A stretch of DNA of 8,221 bases from Candidatus Pelagibacter sp. (GTDB lineage: Bacteria > Pseudomonadota > Alphaproteobacteria > Pelagibacterales > Pelagibacteraceae): NCBI GenBank assembly GCA_028408025.1, contig JAOOKL010000026.1:1-8221 (forward strand), in the 5' to 3' direction. A model generated the notes under the pieces. It was not told the DNA's origin and ran no database searches. It was given only the letters and a program-made list of their open reading frames with translations. A program made the position numbers and the translations under genes. Of the stretch, positions 1 through 7,734 are shown piece after piece (the first letter of the stretch is position 1; each line of letters starts with the position of its first letter).

Positions 1-1
1 T

Positions 2-1141
2 TCAAAACTTTTTTCAGGTTCCTCAACTAAATTTGGAGCCGATCCTAATAAACAAGTAAGTTTAATTGACTCTGCTTTTCCCGGAATGTTGCCTGTGATT
101 AATGAGGAGTGCGTGAAACAAGCTGTAAGGACGGGTTTAGGCTTGAATGCAAAAATTAATAATTATTCTGTTTTCGATAGAAAAAATTATTTTTATGCAG
201 ATCTTCCTCAAGGCTATCAGATCTCACAATATAAAAAACCTATTGTTGGCGAGGGAAAAGTTCTTTTAGATATGCCTTATGGTTCAAAAGAAATAGGTAT
301 AGAAAGACTTCACCTAGAACAGGACGCAGGTAAAAGCATCCATGATATGGACCCTTCAAGCACGTATGTAGATTTAAATCGTTCTGGAATTGCTCTAATG
401 GAAATTGTTAGTAAGCCCGACCTTCGGTCCCCAGATGAAGTTAATGCTTATATAAAAAAACTTAGAACTATAATGAGGTACTTGGGTACCTGCGATGGCA
501 ATATGCAAGAAGGTTCTCTTAGAGCAGATGTGAATGTGTCAGTAAGAAAAGTAGGTGACAAAAAATTTGGCACAAGATGTGAAATTAAAAATGTAAATTC
601 AATTAAATTTATGCAAATGGCGATAGAATACGAAGCTAATAGACAAGTTGAATTACTTGAGGAAGGAAAAGAAATAGATCAAGAAACAAGATTATTCGAT
701 ACAAAAAAAAATGAAACAAGATCAATGAGATCAAAAGAAGATGCTCACGATTATAGATATTTTCCCGATCCCGATCTATTACCATTAAAACTTGAACAAA
801 AATTAATTGATGATTTAAAAAAATCTTTACCCGAGTTGCCAGATAATAAGAAAGAGAGATTTACTCAAGAATATGGACTTAACTCATATGAAGCAAACGT
901 ATTAGTTTCCGAAAAAGAAATCTCTGATTACTATGAGGAAGTTGCAAAATTATCTGACAAAAAACTTGCAGCTACATGGATGATGGGTGATTTATTTGCA
1001 ATGCTAAACGATAAAGGTCTCAATATTTCTAACTCACCTATTTCTGCCAAAAATTTTGCTGAATTAGTTCAATCAATTAAATCTGGAGAGATTTCAGGAA
1101 GAAGTCAATGTCATTGCACCAAAAACTTTAATGCCAACTGA
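2..1141 (+). CDS. gatB: Aspartyl/glutamyl-tRNA(Asn/Gln) amidotransferase subunit B, truncated at both ends
   Basis: GatB is the tRNA-binding and kinase subunit of cytoplasmic GatCAB, which converts Glu-tRNA(Gln) and Asp-tRNA(Asn) to the amidated forms using ammonia released by GatA. The frame is open from base 2 and already reads family sequence ([16 protein letters not shown]), so the Met at 86 is internal and the true start lies left of the window. Recognisable family blocks follow: [46 protein letters not shown] and [12 protein letters not shown]. The C-terminal YqeY-like helical/tail domain begins ([13 protein letters not shown]) but stops matching after SGEISGR at about base 1102. The last 12 codons to the TGA at 1139-1141 are pyrB DNA read in the wrong frame. 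By family length (about 480 residues) roughly 75 C-terminal residues are missing, part of the tRNA-contacting tail. The identity is certain; whether the truncation is real is not. Confidence 0.96.
   Translation, partial: SKLFSGSSTKFGADPNKQVSLIDSAFPGMLPVINEECVKQAVRTGLGLNAKINNYSVFDRKNYFYADLPQGYQISQYKKPIVGEGKVLLDMPYGSKEIGIERLHLEQDAGKSIHDMDPSSTYVDLNRSGIALMEIVSKPDLRSPDEVNAYIKKLRTIMRYLGTCDGNMQEGSLRADVNVSVRKVGDKKFGTRCEIKNVNSIKFMQMAIEYEANRQVELLEEGKEIDQETRLFDTKKNETRSMRSKEDAHDYRYFPDPDLLPLKLEQKLIDDLKKSLPELPDNKKERFTQEYGLNSYEANVLVSEKEISDYYEEVAKLSDKKLAATWMMGDLFAMLNDKGLNISNSPISAKNFAELVQSIKSGEISGRSQCHCTKNFNAN
1095..1106. other. gatB/pyrB junction (deletion or chimera breakpoint)
   Basis: GatB homology in the frame starting at base 2 ends at SGR (bases 1094-1102). 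PyrB homology in the next frame (codon positions divisible by 3) starts at [11 protein letters not shown], with its first Glu codons at 1098-1103. The two identities overlap on the short string GGAAGAA (1097-1103), which would serve both GatB Gly-Arg and PyrB Glu-Glu. That is what a microhomology-mediated join looks like. The two genes meet in different frames, so no functional fusion protein results. Confidence 0.8.
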
Positions 1142-1469
1142 TATAGAAAAATTAGGTGTAAAATCATTTACAGATATGAAGAAAGGATTGGATGGATGTG
1201 ATATTGTTATGATGTTGAGATTGCAAAATGAAAGAATGCAAGGATCATTTCTTCCATCAAAAAGAGAATATTATGAATTTTTTGGACTTACTCCAGAAAA
1301 ACTTAAGTATGCAAAAAAAGATGCTTTACTTATGCACCCTGGGCCAATGAACAGGGGTGTCGAGATTGATACTAAATTAGCAGACGACATTAATGTTAGT
1401 TTGGTAAAAGAACAGGTAGAACTAGGAGTAGCTGTTAGGATGGCATGTTTAAAATTATATTGTAAATAA
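1098..1469 (+). pseudogene. pyrB: Aspartate carbamoyltransferase, C-terminal fragment (5' part missing)
   Basis: This is the C-terminal third of the ATCase catalytic chain, which condenses carbamoyl phosphate and aspartate in pyrimidine synthesis. Homology starts at [13 protein letters not shown], before the first available Met (1131), so that Met is internal and not a genuine start. The aspartate-domain signatures are present: [11 protein letters not shown] (the Arg and Gln that contact aspartate), the [12 protein letters not shown] loop and the closing GVAVRMACL helix. The whole carbamoyl-phosphate domain with its STRTRTSFE-type and HPTQ motifs is absent; about 185 residues are missing against a usual length near 310. 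Upstream DNA is gatB, and no ribosome binding site or promoter is visible for the fragment. The stop codon (1467-1469) abuts the pyrC ATG, as in an intact pyrBC operon. As it stands it could not encode an active enzyme. Confidence 0.9.
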
Positions 1470-2759
1470 ATGAAAGAAAAAATTTTAACAAACGTAAGAA
1501 TAATTGATCCATCACAAAAAATGGATGAAATTGGCAATATAATTATTGATGATAAGGGAAAAATTAAATCAATTGGAAAAAACACAAAAATTTCCAATGT
1601 TTCAAAATCAGTAGAAAAAATTGATTTGAAGGGAAATATAGCTATTCCAGGTATAATTGACATGAAAGCCTTTGTTGGTGAGCCTGGCTACGAATATAAA
1701 GAAAACTTTAGGACACTTAGCCAAGCAGCTTTAGCCGGAGGAGTAACATCAATCGTTACAATGCCAAACACTAAGCCAATTATAGACAATGTATCTATGG
1801 TAGATTTTATAATTAGAAGAGGTAGAGATAAAGCTAAAGTAAACCTTTTCCCATGTGCTTCAATTACAAGACAAGCAGAAGGGAGTCAAATGACTGAGTT
1901 CGGATTACTAAAAGCGAGAGGCATTGTAGGTTTTAGTGATGTCAATAAAACTGTTCAAAATACAGAATTAATGTCTAGGATAATGAATTACGCCTCAGAC
2001 TTAGACGTGCTAATTATGCAGCATGCGGAAGACTATGAATTGTCTAAAAACTCATGCATTAATGAAGGTGAGGTAGCTACCAGATTAGGTTTGCATGGTG
2101 TTTCGGATATTGCTGAAAAGATTATTATTGAAAGAGATTTATCTCTCTTGAGTGAATTCCCTTGTAGATACCATATTAATCAAATCTCATCTAAAAATTC
2201 TCTAAATGTAATAAAAAAAAATAAATCCAACGGAATTAAATTCAGCACTGGGGTATCAATAAACAACTTATCATTAAATCAAAATGATATAGGAGAATTT
2301 AGAACTTTTTTAAAACTATCCCCTCCTCTCAGAAGCGAGGAAGATAGACTTGCATTGATAGAAGGTGTTCAAAGCGATCTTATTGATGTAATTGTATCTG
2401 ATCATATACCAGAGGATGAAGAGAGTAAGAGACTACCGTTTGCACAGTCTGCAACAGGTTCAATTGGTATAGAGACATTATTATCCCTAGCATTAGAGCT
2501 TTATCATAATGACTCGTTGCCTTTAGAAAAAATAATCAAGTGCCTAACAATTAATCCTGCTAAAATTTTAAAAATTGATAAAGGCACTCTTAAGAAAGGA
2601 GCTGATGCTGACATTTGTGTATTTGATTTAGAAAAACCATGGGTAGTTAAAGCTGAAAATTTAAAATCTAAATCAAAAAATACTGCAATTGAAAATAGAA
2701 AGCTACAAGGAAAAGTGAAATTGACATTACTTAAAGGTGAAGTAGTTTTTTCAATCTGA
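1470..2759 (+). CDS. pyrC: Dihydroorotase-like protein (PyrC homologue, probably non-catalytic)
   Basis: This is an amidohydrolase-superfamily protein of 429 residues, matching class I dihydroorotases over its length. It has a small N-terminal beta sandwich (1-58), a TIM barrel, and a C-terminal return to the sandwich (GADADICVFDLEKPW, about 378-392). Retained family features are MPNT (98-101), FSD (155-157), QHAED (184-188), NEGEVATRLGL, SPPLRSEEDR and SDHIP (310-314). The metal-binding HxH after PGxxDM is replaced by Lys66-Ala67-Phe68, the usual FREPG Arg is Gly70, and the later HVS histidine is Gln238. With several zinc ligands and a substrate-binding Arg gone, I infer it is not an active dihydroorotase. 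It may be a structural partner of ATCase, like the inactive PyrC' of Pseudomonas. It is encoded directly after the pyrB stop (TAA-ATG, no spacer), implying translational coupling. A database would probably label it dihydroorotase. Confidence 0.93.
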   Translation: MKEKILTNVRIIDPSQKMDEIGNIIIDDKGKIKSIGKNTKISNVSKSVEKIDLKGNIAIPGIIDMKAFVGEPGYEYKENFRTLSQAALAGGVTSIVTMPNTKPIIDNVSMVDFIIRRGRDKAKVNLFPCASITRQAEGSQMTEFGLLKARGIVGFSDVNKTVQNTELMSRIMNYASDLDVLIMQHAEDYELSKNSCINEGEVATRLGLHGVSDIAEKIIIERDLSLLSEFPCRYHINQISSKNSLNVIKKNKSNGIKFSTGVSINNLSLNQNDIGEFRTFLKLSPPLRSEEDRLALIEGVQSDLIDVIVSDHIPEDEESKRLPFAQSATGSIGIETLLSLALELYHNDSLPLEKIIKCLTINPAKILKIDKGTLKKGADADICVFDLEKPWVVKAENLKSKSKNTAIENRKLQGKVKLTLLKGEVVFSI

Positions 2760-3340
2760 TGGACATAAATTTAATTATTATAGCAATTTACTCTTATTTG
2801 TTAGGATCAATTCCTTTTGGATTAATTTTAACTAAAATTTTCCTTAAAAAAGACATCAGAGAAGTTGGTTCAGGAAATATTGGAACTACTAACGTTTTAA
2901 GGACTGGAAATAAATTTTTAGCATTAACAACTTTACTTCTAGATTTACTAAAAGGATTTGTTTCAGTTTTCATTACACTATTATATTTTGAAAGTTTAGC
3001 TTCATATTCTGCGCTAATATGTTTTATTGGTCATATCTATCCAGTTTGGTTAAAATTTAAAGGGGGTAAAGGCGTAGCTACTTATCTTGGAGTAATTTTA
3101 GCTCTATCTTATAAATTTTTTTTAGTGTTTGGGGCTTGCTGGATAATTTTAGCTTTATTATTTAGATTTGCATCACTGTCTTCTATGACTTCTTCTTTAA
3201 TAGTTTTGTTGTATGCATATTTTTTTGAAAATTATAACTATTCATTAATACTTTTTATTTTTTTCATAATGATTCTTTATACACATAAAGAAAATATTGT
3301 TAGACTCAAAAACTCCAAAGAAAATAAAATTAAGTTATAA
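2759..3340 (+). CDS. plsY: Glycerol-3-phosphate acyltransferase (acyl-phosphate dependent)
   Basis: PlsY transfers an acyl group from acyl-phosphate to sn-glycerol-3-phosphate in the inner membrane, making lysophosphatidate, the first step of phospholipid synthesis. The 193-residue length is normal. The protein is very hydrophobic, with membrane segments at about 4-28, 53-77, 83-98, 105-135, 142-156 and 160-175. The three family motifs are visible: GSGNIGTTN (37-45), KGGKGVAT (101-108) and HKENIVRL (176-183). The glycine that usually follows the third motif (RLxxGxE) is Ser186 here. The ATG overlaps the last base of the pyrC stop (TGATG). The nearest AAAGG-type sequence is about 20 nt upstream, so translation is probably coupled to pyrC. 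Confidence 0.96.
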   Translation: MDINLIIIAIYSYLLGSIPFGLILTKIFLKKDIREVGSGNIGTTNVLRTGNKFLALTTLLLDLLKGFVSVFITLLYFESLASYSALICFIGHIYPVWLKFKGGKGVATYLGVILALSYKFFLVFGACWIILALLFRFASLSSMTSSLIVLLYAYFFENYNYSLILFIFFIMILYTHKENIVRLKNSKENKIKL

Positions 3341-3372
3341 GTACTGTCTTTTCTACTTTTTCAATAATAAGT

Positions 3373-3399
3373 TTGACAAAATCGATTAATTTTGAAAAT
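3373..3399 (+). promoter_or_regulatory. Possible sigma-70 type promoter before topA
   Basis: The only gap in the plus-strand cluster (3341-3408) contains a perfect TTGACA (3373-3378). A weak -10-like GAAAAT lies 15 nt further on (3394-3399). If used, transcription would begin at or just before the topA ATG at 3409, giving a nearly leaderless mRNA. The -10 match and spacing are poor in a very AT-rich context, so this is tentative. Confidence 0.2.
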
Positions 3400-3408
3400 A
3401 AACAGATA

Positions 3409-5976
3409 ATGAACTTAGTAATTGTTGAAAGCCCTGCTAAAGCAAAAACTATAAATAAATATTTAGGAAAAGAATATTTAGTATTAGCAAGTTACGGTCA
3501 TATAAGAGATCTTCCTTCCAAAAATGGATCCGTTGATCCAGAAAATAAATTTCAAATGGAATGGGAAATTGACTCCTTTTCAAAAAAATATTTAAAAGAA
3601 ATTACAAATGCTGCTGAAGATTCTGATAAAATAATTTTAGCAACCGATCCTGACCGAGAAGGTGAGGCTATAGCCTGGCACGTTAAAGAAGTTTTAGAAA
3701 AAAAGAAACTACTCAAAGATAAAAATTTAGAGAGAGTTGTATTTAATGAAATTACAAAGAAAGCAATTCTAGATGCTATTAAAAATCCAAGACAAATACA
3801 TTTACCATTAGTTGAAGCTTATCTGGCTAGAAGAGCACTAGATTATCTCGTTGGTTTTAATATTTCTCCAATCCTTTGGACTAAGCTCCCTGGATCTAAA
3901 TCTGCAGGTAGAGTTCAATCTGTAGCACTTAAACTTATAACCGAAAGAGAAAAAGAAATTGAACTTTTTAAACCAGAAGAATACTGGACCCTTACCTCTG
4001 ATCTCACAAATAAAGATAATAAAAATATTTTTTCAAAATTAAGTTTGTTTAATGGTGAAAAAATTGAAAAGTTTTCTTTTAAGAATAAGGAAGAATTACA
4101 AAAAGCTATAGATGCAATTAATAAAGCAAAATTTAAGATTGTTGACGTCAATACTAAATTATATCGAAGAAATCCCCTAGCACCTTTCACTACTTCTACC
4201 CTCCAACAAACTGCTTCTGGACGATTTGGTTTTGGAGCTTCAAGGACAATGCAAATTGCGCAACGTCTTTATCAAGGTGTAGACATAGAAGGTGAAACTA
4301 CAGGGCTAATTACTTATATGAGAACTGATGGTACTAATATTTCTAAAGAAGCTATAGAAGATTTTAGAAAATATATAAATGAAGATTACGGGAACAAATA
4401 TTTGCCCAATGAGCCAAATAGTTACACTGGTAAAAAAGCTAAAAACGCTCAGGAAGCACATGAAGCTATTAGGCCAACTAATATAAAAAGAAAACCTTCT
4501 GATATAAAAAAGTATGTGAATGCAGACCAGTTTAAACTTTACGAATTAATATGGAGTAGAGCCTTATCCTCTCAAATGACACCAGCTGAATTTGATAGAA
4601 ACACAATTATAATTTCTTCAGATGATAAAAAAATTAATTTTAGAGCAAGTGGCTCAGTTATAAAATTTGATGGTTTTTTAAAAGTTTATCAAGTCCAAGA
4701 AGCTGACGAAGATGCAAAAAATATATTACCTGAGGTAAAAGTTGGTGAAGAAATAAGTGTTTTAAAATTAAATGATGAACAACATTTTACTGATCCGCCA
4801 CCAAGATATTCAGAGGCAAGTTTAGTCAAAAAAATGGAGGAACTCGGTATTGGGAGACCATCCACTTATGCAAGCATTATATCAGTATTATCAACTAGAA
4901 ATTACGTCGAATTAATGAATAAAAGATTTCATCCAACAGATAGAGGCAAATTGATTTCTGCTTTTTTAGAGAAACTATTTTCAAAATACGTTGATTACAA
5001 CTTTACAGCTGATCTCGAAAATCAACTTGATGAAATAACTAGTGGTAAAATTGAATGGGTACAGGTACTGGATAATTTTTGGAAAGATTTTTATGAAAAT
5101 GTAGGAAAAGTTAAAGAAAAAAGAACTAGAGAAGTGCTAGATCTATTAAATGAAAGTTTAGGAACATTAATTTTTGAAAGGGATGATAAGGATGCTATAG
5201 ATAGAAAATGTAAATTATGTTCCGATGGGGAATTAAGTCTTAAAAATAGTTTTAGAGGTGGAGCTTTCATTGGATGTTCAAACTATCCTGAGTGCAAATT
5301 TACTCGCCCTTTATCAAAAGCTAAAGCAGCTGCTCAATATAATTTAGCTGAACCAAAATTATTAGGTCAAAATGATTTTGGTAAAGATATATATTTAAAA
5401 AATGGAAGATTTGGCCCATACCTACAATATGAAAAAGAAAAAGATGAACTTGAATTGAAAAAGAAAAAAGGTAGAAAGAAGAAAAGTGAAAATGATCATC
5501 TTAAGAATGTTTCTATTCCAAAAGGAATAGACGTTGATAGTGTAGATTTAGAAAAAGCAAAGTATTTGTGTTCTCTTCCGAAAATATTAGGTCAACACCC
5601 AGAAAATGGACAAGATATAACTCTTAACTCTGGTAGGTTTGGGCCATATTTAAAATGTGAAAACAAATCTGCGAGACTTGAAAATGTGGACGATCTTTTT
5701 TCTATTGGTTTAAATAGAGCAGTAACTATGATAGCTGAAGCTAAACCTGGAAGAATATCATCATCACTAATAAAAGACTTAGGTGAACATCCTGAAGATA
5801 AAAAACCAGTAAGAATTATGAAAGGACAATATGGTCCTTATATAAAATATAAATCTCTTAATGCAACTATTCCTGAAGAAAAAGATCCAAATGAACTAAC
5901 TATGGAAGAGGCTTTAATATTAATTGAAAAAAGAAAAGAATACGATAAAACAAAAAAAAAAGGTAAAAGAAAATGA
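3409..5976 (+). CDS. topA: DNA topoisomerase I (type IA)
   Basis: Topoisomerase I relaxes negative supercoils by transient cleavage of one strand. I choose the ATG at 3409 (855 residues) because MNLVIVESPAKAKTI is the usual family start. The frame also has an upstream TTG at 3373 that would add 12 unconserved residues. The Toprim domain shows Glu7 and the acidic triad Asp80, Asp82, Glu84 (DPDREGEAIAWH). The catalytic Tyr303 lies in GLITYMRTDG. Other family blocks are LPGSKSAGRVQS and GIGRPSTYASI. The C-terminal region has one four-cysteine zinc ribbon (Cys601, Cys604, Cys623, Cys629; GCSNYPEC). Three short basic repeats follow, each ending in a GRFGPYL/GQYGPYI block (about 650-675, 725-750, 790-815). 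A lysine-rich linker (KKKKGRKKK) separates the first two, and the tail is lysine-rich. It precedes ridA with a 4-nt overlap. No strong ribosome binding site is seen before the ATG. Confidence 0.96.
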   Translation: MNLVIVESPAKAKTINKYLGKEYLVLASYGHIRDLPSKNGSVDPENKFQMEWEIDSFSKKYLKEITNAAEDSDKIILATDPDREGEAIAWHVKEVLEKKKLLKDKNLERVVFNEITKKAILDAIKNPRQIHLPLVEAYLARRALDYLVGFNISPILWTKLPGSKSAGRVQSVALKLITEREKEIELFKPEEYWTLTSDLTNKDNKNIFSKLSLFNGEKIEKFSFKNKEELQKAIDAINKAKFKIVDVNTKLYRRNPLAPFTTSTLQQTASGRFGFGASRTMQIAQRLYQGVDIEGETTGLITYMRTDGTNISKEAIEDFRKYINEDYGNKYLPNEPNSYTGKKAKNAQEAHEAIRPTNIKRKPSDIKKYVNADQFKLYELIWSRALSSQMTPAEFDRNTIIISSDDKKINFRASGSVIKFDGFLKVYQVQEADEDAKNILPEVKVGEEISVLKLNDEQHFTDPPPRYSEASLVKKMEELGIGRPSTYASIISVLSTRNYVELMNKRFHPTDRGKLISAFLEKLFSKYVDYNFTADLENQLDEITSGKIEWVQVLDNFWKDFYENVGKVKEKRTREVLDLLNESLGTLIFERDDKDAIDRKCKLCSDGELSLKNSFRGGAFIGCSNYPECKFTRPLSKAKAAAQYNLAEPKLLGQNDFGKDIYLKNGRFGPYLQYEKEKDELELKKKKGRKKKSENDHLKNVSIPKGIDVDSVDLEKAKYLCSLPKILGQHPENGQDITLNSGRFGPYLKCENKSARLENVDDLFSIGLNRAVTMIAEAKPGRISSSLIKDLGEHPEDKKPVRIMKGQYGPYIKYKSLNATIPEEKDPNELTMEEALILIEKRKEYDKTKKKGKRK

Positions 5977-6437
5977 ATGTTATTGATGAAAAAATTAAAA
6001 CTTTAAAAATAGAATTACCAGAACCAAAAGCACCAGTTGGAGCTTATGTTGCTTCAAAAATCGTTGGAAAATTACTTTTTATTTCTGGTCAAGTGTCGAT
6101 AGATAAAGATGCTAAACTTATTACCGGGAAGGTTGGGAAAGATTTAAATACAGATGATGGATATAAAGCTGCTGAAAGATGTGGTTTAAGTATAATTTCT
6201 CATGCAAAAAAAGCTTGTCAAGATGATTTGAGTAAAATCAAATCCTGTATAAAGTTGACAGGGTACGTAAATTCTACTGATGATTTTAAAGATCAACCAA
6301 AGGTAATTAACGGTGCTTCTGATATTATATCTAAAGTTTTTGAAAAAAAAGGTGAGCATACGAGAGCAGCAATTAGTTCGAATAGCCTACCTTTAGGAGT
6401 TTCTGTAGAGGTTGATGCTATTTTTGAGCTTAATTAG
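5973..6437 (+). CDS. RidA/YjgF/UK114-family protein
   Basis: This 154-residue single-domain protein belongs to the RidA superfamily of small trimeric proteins. Founding members hydrolyse reactive enamine/imine intermediates from PLP enzymes. The family core is clear: LLFISGQVSID (34-44), TGKVGKDL (51-58), DGYKAAERCGLSII (62-75), VNSTDDF (99-105), and the closing HTRAAISSNSLPLGVSVEVDAIFE. Arg131 and Glu146 sit 15 residues apart, like the Arg105/Glu120 pair of E. coli RidA, so imine deaminase-type chemistry is possible. The roughly 25 extra N-terminal residues and the GKVG block fit the longer YjgF-like subgroup, whose substrate is unclear, so no symbol is given. The ATG overlaps the topA stop (ATGA) with an AAAGG sequence about 9 nt upstream (5959-5963), so it is probably co-translated with topA. 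Its 3' end overlaps the end of the opposing ugd by 8 nt. Confidence 0.93.
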   Translation: MNVIDEKIKTLKIELPEPKAPVGAYVASKIVGKLLFISGQVSIDKDAKLITGKVGKDLNTDDGYKAAERCGLSIISHAKKACQDDLSKIKSCIKLTGYVNSTDDFKDQPKVINGASDIISKVFEKKGEHTRAAISSNSLPLGVSVEVDAIFELN

Positions 6438-7734
6438 AGAGTGGTCGACCTACTGAATAATATTGGATTTTGTTACGTTTCATTTCATCAATATTGTATA
6501 GGTTTCTTAAATCATAAACTTTAAAATTCTTGTTTTTGACTATTTTTTTGAAATCAATAGTTTTAAATTCATCCCATTCTGTAAGTAAAATGATCAAATT
6601 AGCATCAATGCAATTATTTTTTATATTATTTTTAAAAGAACAATTTTTGACATTCTTAAATTCTCTCTTTTCACCTGAGGGATCATAATAATTAATTATT
6701 GCACCTTTCTTACTTAAATAAGGTATCATCTTTAAGCTTGTAGAGTCTCTCATGTCATCAGTATTAGGTTTAAATGTTACTCCTAAAAATGAAATTCTTT
6801 TGTTTTTTAAGTTTGAACCAAGAATCTTATGTATTCTATAAGTTAATAAGTTAACCCGTTCAGAGTTAGATTTAATAACAGACTTTACAACAGAAAGATT
6901 TATCTTATGTTTTTTAGCGGTTGACACTAATCCTTTAGTGTCTTTGGGGAAGCATGAGCCTCCATAAGCGGGTCCGGCTCGTAAAAACCTGCCTCCAATT
7001 CTGCTATCAGATCCAATTCCTAAAGAAATATCTTCAATATTCACTCCTGATTTTTCGCACAAGTTTGCTAGTTCATTTATAAAAGTAATTTTTGTAGCGA
7101 GAAATGCATTTGAAGCATATTTAATTAATTCAGCTCCCCTTCTTGTTGTAGTGAAAAATTTTGACCCTTTGCTTATTAATGGAGAGTATAATCTTCTCAT
7201 TGTATTAAATATTTTTTTTTCATTTGATCCAATTACAATCCTATCTGGGTATCTAAAATCGCGTATCGCTTCTCCTTCTCTAAGAAATTCTGGGTTGGAA
7301 ATTACAGTAAATAGTCTTCGCTTTTTCTTAAGTATTTTTTCGATTACATCACCTGTGCCTACTGGTACGGTAGACTTAGTCACAAGAATTTTCTTATTTT
7401 TTGTATATTGAAGAATTTCTTTACAACATTTATTTACATAGGATAAATCAACATTAAGTGATCCTTTTTTTGTAGGTGTGCCTACACATATAAATATTAT
7501 ATCTGAAGAGTTTAAAGCATGCTTAATATCACTTGTGAAAGATAATCTTTTTGCTAGATAATTTTTTTTTATCAATTCATTTAAACCAGGTTCATAGATT
7601 GGAGATATTCCAGATTTAAGTTTTTTTATTTTGTCTAAATTTTTATCAACACATATTACTTGATTACCAATATCTGCAAAACAAGTACCACTAACTAAAC
7701 CAACGTAACCAGTGCCTATCATGCACAATTTCAT
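6430..7734 (-). CDS. ugd: UDP-glucose 6-dehydrogenase
   Basis: This cytoplasmic enzyme oxidises UDP-glucose twice with NAD+ to UDP-glucuronate, a precursor of acidic surface polysaccharides and modified lipopolysaccharide. The 434-residue length is normal. The N-terminal Rossmann domain starts with MIGTGYVGLVSG (5-16) and has VGTPT (84-88) and STVPVGTG (121-128). NPEFLREGEAIRDF (147-160) follows. The central helix carries Lys205 and Asn209 (KYASNAF). The catalytic Cys261 lies in GGSCFPKDTKGL with Asp265. The C-terminal UDP-binding domain has FLGVTFKPNTDDMRDS. All key residues I can check are present. The ATG overlaps the galU stop by 4 nt, and an AAAGGTGA ribosome binding site lies just upstream. 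The stop codon lies inside the end of the opposing ridA-family gene. GDP-mannose dehydrogenase is related, but the FPKDTKGL and KPNTDDMRDS contexts fit Ugd best. Confidence 0.96.
   Translation of the reverse strand: MKLCMIGTGYVGLVSGTCFADIGNQVICVDKNLDKIKKLKSGISPIYEPGLNELIKKNYLAKRLSFTSDIKHALNSSDIIFICVGTPTKKGSLNVDLSYVNKCCKEILQYTKNKKILVTKSTVPVGTGDVIEKILKKKRRLFTVISNPEFLREGEAIRDFRYPDRIVIGSNEKKIFNTMRRLYSPLISKGSKFFTTTRRGAELIKYASNAFLATKITFINELANLCEKSGVNIEDISLGIGSDSRIGGRFLRAGPAYGGSCFPKDTKGLVSTAKKHKINLSVVKSVIKSNSERVNLLTYRIHKILGSNLKNKRISFLGVTFKPNTDDMRDSTSLKMIPYLSKKGAIINYYDPSGEKREFKNVKNCSFKNNIKNNCIDANLIILLTEWDEFKTIDFKKIVKNKNFKVYDLRNLYNIDEMKRNKIQYYSVGRPLSN

Noticed and set aside
1131..1469. Treating the Met at 1131 as the start of a small intact protein
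   Set aside because: PyrB homology extends upstream of it without a break to about 1098, so the Met is internal to a truncated gene.
2..1469. A functional GatB-PyrB fusion protein
   Set aside because: The two parts are in different reading frames; the gatB frame ends at 1141 after 12 or so unrelated residues.
1271..1663. 130-codon minus-strand open frame
   Set aside because: It lies antisense across the pyrB fragment and pyrC, which have clear family homology. Its translation is low-complexity and hydrophobic, with no recognisable domain.
3378..3393. Short inverted repeat (AAAAT/ATTTT) before topA as a terminator or operator
   Set aside because: The arms are only 5 A/T pairs with no GC stem, too weak to call in this base composition.
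3915..4190. 91-codon minus-strand open frame inside topA
   Set aside because: It is fully antisense to the conserved topA core and resembles no known protein; it is a shadow of an AT-rich coding strand.
7151..7411. 86-codon plus-strand open frame inside ugd
   Set aside because: It is antisense to the conserved SNPEFLREGEA and STVPVGTG region of ugd, and has no domain or ribosome binding site.
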